Origin: Natronocella acetinitrilica
GTDB taxonomy: Bacteria > Pseudomonadota > Gammaproteobacteria > Nitrococcales > Aquisalimonadaceae
Assembly: GCF_024170285.1 (NCBI RefSeq)
Contig: NZ_JALJXV010000010.1
Span: forward strand, 1-64,000
Reading direction: 5' to 3'
DNA: 64,000 nucleotides
The notes beneath the pieces are model-generated. The model saw only the letters and a list, made by a program, of their open reading frames with translations, had not been told where the DNA came from and made no database searches. Of this stretch, positions 31,623-39,503 are shown piece after piece. The position numbers were made by a program, and so were the translations under genes. Position 1 is the first letter of the stretch. Every line of letters starts with the position of its first letter.

Positions 31623-32390
31623 ATGGCCGACCTTGATACCGACGCATTGCGTGCGCTGGCCCGACGGGCCGGCGCTGCCATCCTTGAGGTCTACAATCGG
31701 CCGGATTTCGGCGTCGAGACCAAGGAAGACAACTCGCCGCTCACCGAGGCCGACCGCCGCTCCCACGAGGTGATCGATGCCGGCCTGCGGGCCCTGACCC
31801 CCGACATTCCCATTCTCTCGGAAGAGGGGCGCGATATCCCCTACGCCGAGCGGCAGCAGTGGCAGCGTTTCTGGCTGGTGGACCCGCTGGATGGCACCAA
31901 GGAGTTCATCAAGCGTAATGGTGAATTCACCGTGAATATCGCCCTCATCGACAGGGGGCGGCCGGTGCTCGGGGTGATCTACGCGCCGGCGCTGGACGTG
32001 CTGTATTTCGGTGAGCTTGGCGGCGAGGCCTGGAAGCAGGATGCCGCCGGCACGGTGACACCGCTGCGGGTGCGGCAGCCGGCGCAGGGGGAGGGGCACG
32101 CGGTGGTCAAGAGCCGCTCCCATCCTTCGGGTGAGCTGGCCGCCTTCCTTGAGACCATCGAGGTGGCCGATTCCGTGCCGGTGGGCAGTTCGCTGAAGTT
32201 CTGCGTGGTGGCGGAAGGCAGGGCGACGCTTTACCCGCGGTTTGGGCCCACCATGGAATGGGATACCGGTGCCGGCCAGGCCATCGTCGAGGCCGCCGGT
32301 GGTCGCGTGGTTACCGTGGAAGACCGCAACCAGCCCCTGCCGTACAACAAGGAAAACCTGCTGAACGGGTTTTTCATTGTGTCGGCGTAG
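31623..32390 (+). CDS. cysQ: 3'(2'),5'-bisphosphate nucleotidase
   Basis: This 255-residue magnesium-dependent phosphatase of the inositol-monophosphatase fold degrades PAP (and PAPS) to AMP. It thereby relieves product inhibition after PAPS is used. The metal site motifs are SEEGRDI, the core VDPLDGTKEFIKRNGEFTVN (residues ~85-104), and WDTGAGQAIVEAAGG in the C-terminal half. Its presence next to Sat-CysC suggests substantial PAPS flux. Confidence 0.94.
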   Translation: MADLDTDALRALARRAGAAILEVYNRPDFGVETKEDNSPLTEADRRSHEVIDAGLRALTPDIPILSEEGRDIPYAERQQWQRFWLVDPLDGTKEFIKRNGEFTVNIALIDRGRPVLGVIYAPALDVLYFGELGGEAWKQDAAGTVTPLRVRQPAQGEGHAVVKSRSHPSGELAAFLETIEVADSVPVGSSLKFCVVAEGRATLYPRFGPTMEWDTGAGQAIVEAAGGRVVTVEDRNQPLPYNKENLLNGFFIVSA

Positions 32391-32413
32391 GGGTGGGTGC
32401 GGCCGGATCGGGG

Positions 32414-32449
32414 AACGTCGGTCCATGAGCGGCGCACCGGACCGACGTT
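32414..32449. repeat. Shortened version of the long palindrome
   Basis: The 11-bp arms AACGTCGGTCC (32414-32424) and GGACCGACGTT (32439-32449) flank a 14-base loop. Compared with 14403-14510, the left arm is fused to the right-arm half at the shared word GGTCC, as if the loop had been deleted by recombination between two GGTCC copies. Flanks CGGGG upstream and TTGTGCCTGTGGCC downstream match copy 1. Confidence 0.75.
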
Positions 32450-32492
32450 TGTGCCTGTGGCCGGGGCGGGCGGGATGCCCTGGCGTCGACGC

Positions 32493-32733
32493 GGTGCGTT
32501 ACGCGCAAGCGCTAACGCACCCTACAGCGGGCATGGCCCAACGCCGATGCACGGCCAAACGTTGGGTCGGTGCATGGCCCAACGCCGATGGACGACCAAA
32601 CGTCGGGTCGGTGCATGGCCCAACGCCGATGGACGACCAAACGTCGGGTTGGTGCATGGCCCAACGCCGATGGACGACCGAACGCGGGGCACGGCCACAC
32701 GTAGGGTGCGTTAGCGCTTGCGCGTAACGCACC
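32493..32733. repeat. REP-like inverted pair enclosing tandem repeats
   Basis: The 33-bp units at 32493-32525 and 32701-32733 are perfect reverse complements, with the central word GCGCAAGCGC found nowhere else in the window's set. The space between them is 175 bp, against 17-28 bp between facing units elsewhere, and it is filled by 41-bp tandem repeats. The element lies in the 358-bp gap between convergent cysQ and the amidotransferase gene. All reading frames through it are low-complexity artefacts. Confidence 0.87.
32532..32695. repeat. 41-bp tandem repeat, four copies
   Basis: Copies start at 32532, 32573, 32614 and 32655, each beginning CATGGCCCAACGCCGATG. The second and third differ at one base, the first has a few changes and the fourth diverges at its end. 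The period is not a multiple of three, so a protein repeat is unlikely. The unit resembles the normal inter-REP spacer (GCGGGCATCGG...), which suggests local amplification. Confidence 0.93.
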
Positions 32734-32748
32734 GCCTGCGGCGTCCGG

Positions 32749-33537
32749 CTACGCCGCTGCGCTGCCCCGCGCCTCGGCCACCAGGCGCTTGAACAAGGCT
32801 CGCTGCTCCCGGCGTTGCGGCAGGTATTCCGGGTGCCACTGCACGCCGATCACGTAGGGATGATCGGTGTGCTCGATGGCCTGGACGACGCCGTTGTCCT
32901 CCCAGGCGACGACGCGCAGGTGGTCGCCGGTCTCCCGAATGGCCTGGCGGTGCAGGGAGTTCACCCGGCAGCGAATGCGTTCCATGGTGGCGGACAGGCG
33001 ACTCTCGTCGTCGATGACCACTTCCTTCTGTGGCCAGATGGTCCACAGGTTCGGTGCTTCGTTGTAGAAGTCCGACAGGTCCTGATGCAGGCAGCCGCCA
33101 CATGCGACGTTAAGCAACTGCGCGCCGCGGCAGATGCCAAGGATCGGCATGTCCCGGGCCAGCGCCTGCTTCAGCAGGTCCAACTCCAGTTCGTCGCGCG
33201 CCGTGTCGCCCTTGCGTAGCTGCTTGGTGCTAAGCATGCGGCGCAGCAGCCAGATCAGCGGGAACAACAACAGGGTTGCGAGAAAACGGCCCAGGCTCCG
33301 GCTCCGACGGCGCAGATCGCCCAGCGCCGGGCTGACCACGGCCTCGCCGTACAGCGATGGGTCGACATCGGCGCCGCCACCCACCACCAGCGCGTCCAGT
33401 TGCTCGATGGCCGCAGGGCGTGCGGGGGTGATCCGCAACGGGCGGCCACCAGCCAGCCGTACCGCCCAGGAGGCACAGAACCATGCGGCGAGACCGCCGC
33501 GATCCGGGCCGGTGATGCCGATGACCGGTCGACTCAA
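32749..33537 (-). CDS. Class I glutamine amidotransferase-like protein (peptidase C26, PuuD-like)
   Basis: The 262-residue product has PVIGIT at the N-terminus and the nucleophile Cys ~136 in LGICRGAQLLNVA. The His ~235/Glu ~237 dyad is in GVQWHPEYL. This matches gamma-glutamyl-GABA hydrolase-like enzymes, which cut gamma-glutamyl amides. Unusual is a hydrophobic stretch at about residues 81-100 (SLGRFLATLLLFPLIWLLRR) inserted between the first strand block and the nucleophile, where the family has a loop. The start is probably TTG 33537, overlapping the amidoligase stop by 3 bases. An ATG at 33567 would add ten residues before the family N-terminus. It is probably co-translated with the amidoligase. 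Confidence 0.82.
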   Translation of the reverse strand: MSRPVIGITGPDRGGLAAWFCASWAVRLAGGRPLRITPARPAAIEQLDALVVGGGADVDPSLYGEAVVSPALGDLRRRSRSLGRFLATLLLFPLIWLLRRMLSTKQLRKGDTARDELELDLLKQALARDMPILGICRGAQLLNVACGGCLHQDLSDFYNEAPNLWTIWPQKEVVIDDESRLSATMERIRCRVNSLHRQAIRETGDHLRVVAWEDNGVVQAIEHTDHPYVIGVQWHPEYLPQRREQRALFKRLVAEARGSAAA

Positions 33538-34565
33538 GGCAGGACCTCGGCGCAGATGTCCGCCCATCGCTCATCGATGCCGCGTACCCAGGGGCGAGGA
33601 TGATGCAGCAGCCTGTCGGCCAGCTCTTTCATGACCTGGGGCCGCGCCGCCAACCACTCCACCGTCACCCAACCGCGATACTCTCCGGCCAGTGTCCAGC
33701 CGGGCTCGTCGATGCGGCAGTTGGGCAGGCGATAATGAAAGGCCGGTCGCGATTTCACCAGATGGGCGCTTTCTCCCAGCCCGGCGACGGCCCGGTCACC
33801 CACCAGTTCCCGGAAGATGGGCAGCATGTCCAGCGCCCGGTTGCGCGTCGTGTTGTATTGCAGATAGTCGTCCACCAGCTGGTCGCAGTCCGGTGCGTAG
33901 TCCGGGTCGATGACCATGAGCCGGTAGGGGACGGGGAAAGGGTCGATATATGGCGTCAGGCGCCGGGTCCAGTCGATCTCACCCTTGACGTGCAGCCAAT
34001 CGTAAAGCAACAGAAAGGCGCGCAAATGAGCAAGGGCGTTGTCGGCGGTGCACTCGCTCATCTCCGGGTTCAGATGCAGGCCGAAGGCATACACCCACGA
34101 CGCCCGCGTCCCCCGGGCCTGCATCCGCTGCAGGGCCGCGCGCAGGTCTTCCAGGCGATGCAGATCGGTGAGCGGAATGGGTGGTGTGACGATTTCCATG
34201 GGTACAACCGTAGCGGCGGCCTTGGCGAGAAAATCCTCGACCCTGCCGCGGGTCAGGTCGCTGTCCAGCCGAATCCCGATGCGGTTGAGGTACTCGGCGT
34301 AGCCCCGATCCTTCAGCACGCTGGCGTCGATTTCGATGATGAATGGACCCCAGGGGGTTTCTTCGACGCGGTGGACGAAGGGATCGTCATCGTGGATCGT
34401 CCCGCCGTAACATTCCTGAACGAGGCCGCTGATCTGGGCGAGTTCCAGGCCGGCGAACTCCAATTCGACGCCCAGGCGACGGGGACGACCGTCCCGGGTG
34501 TGCAGGGTCTCCGGCAGGGGAAAGCTCATGAGGCCAAGCGCCTTGCGCTGCTTCAGATCGGGCAT
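33534..34565 (-). CDS. Putative amidoligase family protein (glutamine synthetase-like fold)
   Basis: The 343-residue soluble protein resembles the Amidoligase_2 group, predicted COOH-NH2 ligases related to glutamine synthetase. Visible hallmarks are RRLGVELEFAGL (residues ~29-40, metal/ATP-binding ExE-type strand) and GPFIIEIDASVL. Also present are VPMEIVTPPI (EIVTPP is the conserved core) and YAFGLHLNPEM with the conserved His. Known families of this type sit next to gamma-glutamyl hydrolase-like amidotransferases, exactly as here. The predicted role is forming or exchanging amide bonds on a peptide or amino-acid substrate; the substrate is unknown. It diverges from metY. Confidence 0.78.
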   Translation of the reverse strand: MPDLKQRKALGLMSFPLPETLHTRDGRPRRLGVELEFAGLELAQISGLVQECYGGTIHDDDPFVHRVEETPWGPFIIEIDASVLKDRGYAEYLNRIGIRLDSDLTRGRVEDFLAKAAATVVPMEIVTPPIPLTDLHRLEDLRAALQRMQARGTRASWVYAFGLHLNPEMSECTADNALAHLRAFLLLYDWLHVKGEIDWTRRLTPYIDPFPVPYRLMVIDPDYAPDCDQLVDDYLQYNTTRNRALDMLPIFRELVGDRAVAGLGESAHLVKSRPAFHYRLPNCRIDEPGWTLAGEYRGWVTVEWLAARPQVMKELADRLLHHPRPWVRGIDERWADICAEVLP

Positions 34566-34641
34566 AGTGTAAAGGAGACACTGAACATTTGCCGCGTGTC
34601 GACTACTCTCAGCTCATTCATCAACACGAGGAGAGACCCGG

Positions 34642-35916
34642 ATGAAGCTCGAAACCATGGCCATCCACGCCGGTTACAGCCCGGAGCCGACGACCAAGGC
34701 GGTGGCGGTGCCGATTTACCAGACCACGTCCTACGCCTTCGATGACACGCAGCACGGTGCGGATCTGTTCGATCTCAAGGTCCAGGGCAACATCTACACC
34801 CGCATCATGAACCCCACCAATGCGGTGCTGGAACAGCGGGTGGCGGAGATGGAGGGTGGCATCGCCGGGCTGGCCGTGAGTTCAGGCATGGCGGCCATTA
34901 CCTATGCGCTGGAGACCATCATGGAGGTGGGCGATAACCTGGTGACCACCAGCCAGCTCTATGGCGGCACCTACAATTTTTTCGCCCATGGTCTGCCGCG
35001 ACGGGGTATCGAGGTACGCTTTGTCTCCCATGACGACTTCGAGGCCATGGCGGCGGCCATTGATGACCGCACCCGTGCCGTGTTCTGCGAAACCGTGGGC
35101 AACCCATCCGGCAGTGTGGTTGATATTGCCCGCATGGCCGAGATTGCCCATGCCCGGGGTGTGCCGCTGATCGTCGACAATACGGTGCCCACGCCCTATC
35201 TCTGGCGGCCCATCGAGCATGGTGCCGACATTGTCATCCACTCGCTGACCAAGTTTATGGGTGGCCATGGCACCACCGTCGCCGGTGTGGTGGTGGATTC
35301 CGGCCGCTTCCCCTGGGCCGACCATGCGGACAAGTACCGCATGCTGACCGAACCGGACCCCTCCTATCACGGTGTGGTCTATACCGATGCCCTGGGGCCG
35401 GCGGCCTACATTGGACGCTGTCGGGTGGGGCCGCTGCGCAATACCGGTTCGGCGCTGTCACCGTTTAATGCCTTCCAGATCCTCCAGGGCATCGAGACCC
35501 TGCCATTGCGCATGGATCGGCACTGCGAGAATGCCCAGGCTGTCGCGGAGCACCTGCAGGGCCATGATCAGGTGACCTGGGTGAAGTACGCCGGCTTGCC
35601 CGACAGCCCGGATTATCGTCTCGCGCAGCATTACATGGGGGGCAAGGCATCGGGCATCCTCAGTTTCGGCATTCGCGGCGGTGCCGAGGCGGGAGCACGG
35701 TTTATCGATGCGCTGCAGCTCATCACCCGTCTGGTGAATATCGGCGACGCCAAGAGCCTCGCCTGCCACCCTGCGACCACCACCCACCGCCAGTTGAATG
35801 ACGAGGAGTTGGAAAAGGCGGGTGTGAGTCGCGACATGGTGCGGATCGCCGTGGGCATCGAGCATATCGATGACATTCTGGAGGATATCGATCAGGCGTT
35901 GGCTGCGGCACGGTAA
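34642..35916 (+). CDS. metY: O-acetylhomoserine aminocarboxypropyltransferase (sulfhydrylase)
   Basis: This 424-residue PLP enzyme of the Cys/Met metabolism family forms homocysteine from O-acetylhomoserine and sulfide. The opening MKLETMAIHAGYSPEPTTKA and the length favour MetY over MetB or MetC (~390 residues). The PLP lysine (~204) is in HSLTKFMGGHGT. Other marks are YTRIMNPTNAVLE, SSGMAAITYALE and the C-terminal SLACHPATTTHRQLN. It is preceded by GAGGAGAGA. Its proximity to sulfate activation genes (28-32 kb) may be coincidental. Confidence 0.94.
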   Translation: MKLETMAIHAGYSPEPTTKAVAVPIYQTTSYAFDDTQHGADLFDLKVQGNIYTRIMNPTNAVLEQRVAEMEGGIAGLAVSSGMAAITYALETIMEVGDNLVTTSQLYGGTYNFFAHGLPRRGIEVRFVSHDDFEAMAAAIDDRTRAVFCETVGNPSGSVVDIARMAEIAHARGVPLIVDNTVPTPYLWRPIEHGADIVIHSLTKFMGGHGTTVAGVVVDSGRFPWADHADKYRMLTEPDPSYHGVVYTDALGPAAYIGRCRVGPLRNTGSALSPFNAFQILQGIETLPLRMDRHCENAQAVAEHLQGHDQVTWVKYAGLPDSPDYRLAQHYMGGKASGILSFGIRGGAEAGARFIDALQLITRLVNIGDAKSLACHPATTTHRQLNDEELEKAGVSRDMVRIAVGIEHIDDILEDIDQALAAAR

Positions 35917-35940
35917 TCGGGCCGCAGACCGGGTGCATCA

Positions 35941-35985
35941 GGGAGACCCTGCTCGAATCGCGTGTTCGCGTCGGTAGGGTCTCCC
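35941..35985. other. 10-bp perfect inverted repeat after metY
   Basis: GGGAGACCCT (35941-35950) and AGGGTCTCCC (35976-35985) flank a 25-base loop that itself contains CGCG-TGTT-CGCG. It begins 24 bases after the metY stop. There is no T tract, so it may be a non-canonical terminator or 3'-end structure. Confidence 0.5.
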
Positions 35986-36059
35986 CAGGTAAATGACGAA
36001 AAGCCCCGGCGAATCCGCTACACTCGCGGCGTGTTTCGCCACCTTGGGCCCACCCACAG

Positions 36060-36797
36060 ATGACCTATTGCCTTGCTGCATCCCTGAATGCCGGCCTCGT
36101 GTTCGCGTCGGATTCCCGCACCAATGCGGGCCTCGATCACGTGAACAGCTACCGCAAGATGCACACCTTTTTCTGGCCTGGCGATCGCATTCTGGTCCTG
36201 CTTAGCGCCGGTAACCTCGCCACCACCCAGGCCGTTGTCGCGCAGCTTGATCGGGATGCCGCAGATGGTGAGGGGCTGCGCAAGGCGCGTCATCTGAGTG
36301 AGGCGGCGGCCTATATCGGCCAGGTTAGCCTGGACATGCAGCGGCGTTATCACGCGCCGGACGCGCCCAATCCCGTGTCCATGGAAGCCACCTTCATCAT
36401 CGGTGGTCAGATCGGCGATGCACCTCATGGCCTGTACCTGGTCTATCCGCAGGGCAACTACATCACCTGTTCCGACGAACAGCCGTTCCTGCAGATCGGC
36501 GAGACCAAGTACGGCAAGCCGATCCTCGATCGCATCATCGAACCCGGGGTCTCGCTGGACGATGCTGCACGCTGTGCGCTGGTCTCTATCGATTCCACCA
36601 TGCGCTCGAACCTGTCCGTTGGACCGCCGGTGGATATGGCCCTGTACCAGGCTAACAGCCTTGAGCAGCCCCGTATCGTCCGCTACAAGCTCAACTCGCC
36701 TTATTTCGCCTCGATTCGCAAGCAGTGGGGAGAGGGGCTGCGCCGGCTGTTCGAGGACCTGCCCCGCTTCGATTGGGAAAAGGACAAGGATGGCTGA
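36060..36797 (+). CDS. Proteasome homologue Anbu (predicted proteasome-type peptidase)
   Basis: The 245-residue protein belongs to the Ntn-hydrolase family of ancestral beta subunits. After Met removal Thr2 would be the nucleophile (MTYCLAASLNAGLVFASDSR). Asp17/Ser18/Arg20 and Lys33 in YRKMHTFF correspond to the proteasome active-site set. GNLATTQAVVAQL and ATFIIGGQIG follow as in Anbu. In many genomes Anbu sits with ATP-grasp, alpha-E and transglutaminase genes; here these are absent. The nearest ligase-type gene is the amidoligase 1.5 kb upstream on the other strand. Confidence 0.9.
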   Translation: MTYCLAASLNAGLVFASDSRTNAGLDHVNSYRKMHTFFWPGDRILVLLSAGNLATTQAVVAQLDRDAADGEGLRKARHLSEAAAYIGQVSLDMQRRYHAPDAPNPVSMEATFIIGGQIGDAPHGLYLVYPQGNYITCSDEQPFLQIGETKYGKPILDRIIEPGVSLDDAARCALVSIDSTMRSNLSVGPPVDMALYQANSLEQPRIVRYKLNSPYFASIRKQWGEGLRRLFEDLPRFDWEKDKDG

Positions 36798-36888
36798 TCG
36801 CCCGGGAACCGCGGCGGGTGACGCAGGTCAAAATTCGGCAGGTGTACTCTTCCATAATCCTGACTCAAGTCCTGGCTGAGAGTGTCCA

Positions 36889-37437
36889 ATGAACAAGACC
36901 CGTGCCCTGGTTTCGCCCAGATTGCTCGTGGCGGCTGCTGCCGTCTTCCTGGCCATGGCGGCTGCGGCCTGGTGGCTGATGCAATCCAGTGTGACCGCAG
37001 CGCCCGTGGCCGGTATCCACAATGAGCAGTTGCAGCAGCTTGCCGCCACCGACCGGGATATCAAGGTTTTCAAGACGCCGTCCTGCGGTTGCTGTGGGGC
37101 CTGGGTGGAGCACCTGGAGGCGTCCGGATTCGATGTGGAGGCGGTGAACGTGAGTCAGTCGGAACTCAACGCCATCAAGCAGGCTGCGGGGCTGGATCCC
37201 GATCTTGCGTCCTGTCATACCGCCTTCATCGAGGGTTATCTGGTGGAAGGGCATGTGCCGGCGTCGGACATCCGCAGGCTGGTGGACGAGCGGCCAACGG
37301 TGGCCGGGATCAGCGTGCCGGGAATGCCCATCGGTTCCCCTGGCATGGAAATGGGCGATCGTTTCGATCCCTATGACGTGGTGGCCTTTGGCGCCGATGG
37401 CGAGACCTCGGTGTTCAATCGCCACAATCAGGACTAG
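36889..37437 (+). CDS. DUF411 family periplasmic metal-binding protein
   Basis: The 182-residue protein has an N-terminal hydrophobic segment (residues ~11-31) acting as signal or anchor, then a thioredoxin-like domain. The CxCC motif in TPSCGCCGAWVEHL (Cys66, Cys68, Cys69) and Cys109-His110 in ASCHTAFIEGY are potential copper ligands. DUF411 proteins are often found in copper-handling loci, but no copper gene is nearby. The C-terminus GMPIGSPGMEMG is a family-typical methionine-rich segment. Confidence 0.88.
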   Translation: MNKTRALVSPRLLVAAAAVFLAMAAAAWWLMQSSVTAAPVAGIHNEQLQQLAATDRDIKVFKTPSCGCCGAWVEHLEASGFDVEAVNVSQSELNAIKQAAGLDPDLASCHTAFIEGYLVEGHVPASDIRRLVDERPTVAGISVPGMPIGSPGMEMGDRFDPYDVVAFGADGETSVFNRHNQD

Positions 37438-37543
37438 TCGCGCGCCCCGCAACAGCCTATGCTGATCAAGGCATGAAAATCATGGGTTTTCACGCGGATA
37501 CGCCATAAACCCTAAAAACAGGCGTCAAACGGGAGAGCGGAGC

Positions 37544-37906
37544 ATGAGTGAAGCACGCCGCCAGGGTCGAGAAGTCATCGATTATTTCGTTCAGGTGCTG
37601 GAACACGACACCGGACATCTGCTCGGTTATCTGGTGGATGTCACCGAGCACGGCTTCATGCTGCAGAGCCACGAGCCTCTTGAAGGGGACCAGGAGCAGA
37701 CATTCCGCCTGGTGCTGCGTGAGCCGCTGGATGGGGCCGACCACATTGAAGTAACCGCCCGACGCGTCTGGACCCGAGAGAAAGACACCGCTGTTTTCGT
37801 CCACAACGGGCTGCAGTTCACCCGGCTGGACGATGAAACCCGCCAGCGCATCCGTTCACTGATGGAACGCCACGCACTGGAGCAGGCCGGCGCCCCCGCC
37901 CGCTGA
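37544..37906 (+). CDS. PilZ domain protein
   Basis: The 120-residue protein consists essentially of one PilZ beta barrel. An RxxxR-type motif lies at residues 5-9 (RRQGR), and VDVTEHGFML corresponds to the (D/N)xSxxG motif with Thr for Ser. Both c-di-GMP contact motifs are thus nearly intact. The protein is soluble, with no partner domain. It is convergent with the GAPDH gene, with 26 bases between the stops. Confidence 0.75.
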   Translation: MSEARRQGREVIDYFVQVLEHDTGHLLGYLVDVTEHGFMLQSHEPLEGDQEQTFRLVLREPLDGADHIEVTARRVWTREKDTAVFVHNGLQFTRLDDETRQRIRSLMERHALEQAGAPAR

Positions 37907-37932
37907 TTGCGACGGCCGGCTGCCGTCGCTGC

Positions 37933-39378
37933 CTACGGCAGCTGCGGGAAGTGCAGCCCGGCCATCTCCTGCATGACGCGAATCACCTGGCAGCTGTAGC
38001 CGAACTCGTTGTCATACCAGACATAAAGCACGCACTTGTTGCCGCTGACGATGGTGGAGGCAGAATCCACCACGCCGGCATGCCGCGAGCCCACCAGATC
38101 GGTAGAGACAATTTCGGTTGAGGCCGTAAAGTCGATCTGCTCCTGCAGGTCGGAATTCAACGCCATCTCCCGCAGGTGATCGTTCATCGCTTCCTTGCTG
38201 GTCTCCCGCCCGAGGGTGAGATTGAGCACCGCCAGCGATACATTGGGTGTAGGAACGCGGATGGCATTGCCTGTGAGCTTGCCCTTGAGTTCGGGCAGGG
38301 CCTTGGCCACGGCCTTGGCGGCGCCCGTCTCCGTGAGCACCATGTTCAGTGCGGCACTGCGGCCGCGCCGGGCTCCGGGGTGGTAGTTGTCGATCAGGTT
38401 CTGGTCGTTGGTGTAGGAGTGCACGGTTTCCACATGGCCGTGCTCGATGCCGAATTCGTCATTCAGCACCTTCAGAACCGGGACGATGGCGTTGGTGGTG
38501 CAACTCGCCGCGGAGACGATCTTGGTGTCTGACGCGATGGCGTCGTGATTCACGCCATAGACGATGTTGGGCAGTTCACCCTTGCCTGGTGCGGTCAGCA
38601 AGACCTTGGATACACCCTTGGACTTGAGGTGGAGTCCCAGGCCTTCTTCATCCCGCCATTTGCCGGTGTTGTCCACGATCAGGGCGTTGTCGATGCCGTA
38701 CTCGGTGTAGTCGATGGTGTCAGGCGCATCGGCATAGATGATCTGTATGAAATTACCGTTGACGATCAGAGCGTTGGCATCTTCCAGTACATGAATGGTG
38801 CCGTTGAATGGCCCATGTACCGAATCCCGCCGCAACAGGCTTGCCCGCTTCTCGATGTCATGGCCCTTGCCCTTGCGCACCACGATGGCGCGCAGGCGCA
38901 TCTTGTTGCCGCTGCCGGTGCGCTCGATCAGCAGGCGCGCCAGCAGTCGACCGATGCGGCCGAAGCCGTATAGCACCACATCCGTGCCCTGCTGCAGCTT
39001 GAGGGTGCCTTTGCCGTCCACCACCGATTCAAGCTTGCGGTTCACGTAATCGGCGATGCTCTCGTCCTTCTGGGCGTCGCGCAGGTAGCCGCTGGCGAGC
39101 TTGCCCAGATCGAGCCGCATGGGCGATAGATTCATGCCCGAGATGTGCTGCAGAATCGGGTAGGTGTTGTGGATTGACAGGCCTTCGGGCTCGTACTGTT
39201 TGACGAACCGATGGGCCTTGAGCAGGTCGATGGTCGAGCAGTTGATCAGCGAGCGGCCATAGATTTTCAGGACCACGCCCTTGTCCCGGTAGAGCTTGCC
39301 GATCATCGGCAACATCTGTTCGGCGAGTTCCTGGCGTTTGGTCCAGTCGTTGAGATAGGTATCGTGCTGCTGACTCAT
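37933..39378 (-). CDS. Glyceraldehyde-3-phosphate dehydrogenase, long N-terminally extended type
   Basis: The 481-residue product has the GAPDH core from about residue 130: nucleotide motif GFGRIGR (138-144), catalytic Cys293 in SAASCTTNAI, and WYDNEFGYSCQVIRVM near the end. A ~130-residue N-terminal extension without recognised domain (QHDTYLNDWTKRQELAEQM) matches the ~480-residue class of GAPDH seen in Pseudomonas and marine gammaproteobacteria, which is thought to serve anabolic or alternative roles. ATG 39378 (after AGGGTCG) is preferred over one 66 bases upstream, which adds a basic leader. Confidence 0.92.
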   Translation of the reverse strand: MSQQHDTYLNDWTKRQELAEQMLPMIGKLYRDKGVVLKIYGRSLINCSTIDLLKAHRFVKQYEPEGLSIHNTYPILQHISGMNLSPMRLDLGKLASGYLRDAQKDESIADYVNRKLESVVDGKGTLKLQQGTDVVLYGFGRIGRLLARLLIERTGSGNKMRLRAIVVRKGKGHDIEKRASLLRRDSVHGPFNGTIHVLEDANALIVNGNFIQIIYADAPDTIDYTEYGIDNALIVDNTGKWRDEEGLGLHLKSKGVSKVLLTAPGKGELPNIVYGVNHDAIASDTKIVSAASCTTNAIVPVLKVLNDEFGIEHGHVETVHSYTNDQNLIDNYHPGARRGRSAALNMVLTETGAAKAVAKALPELKGKLTGNAIRVPTPNVSLAVLNLTLGRETSKEAMNDHLREMALNSDLQEQIDFTASTEIVSTDLVGSRHAGVVDSASTIVSGNKCVLYVWYDNEFGYSCQVIRVMQEMAGLHFPQLP

Positions 39379-39503
39379 GAGTTCGACCCTGCGCTGCGAG
39401 CGGTTGGCGGGCCGGATGATACGCGAAAGCGCCGTCGCCGTCATCTACGCCCGGCTCCGGTCATGTAATATGTAACTGGTTGAGAAATATCGAAAGGTTT
39501 GTC

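Noticed and set aside
29744-31681. 645-codon minus-strand frame opposite the Sat-CysC gene
   Set aside because: Histidine-, leucine- and glycine-rich shadow of a well conserved enzyme gene; no domain pattern of its own.
32532-32695. Possible CRISPR array
   Set aside because: The repeats are directly adjacent with no unique spacers, and no cas genes are present.
32377-32732. Open frames across the 41-bp tandem repeat region on both strands
   Set aside because: They translate REP units and tandem repeats (for example RYAQALTHPT); the period shifts frame every copy, and no ribosome binding site or family support exists.
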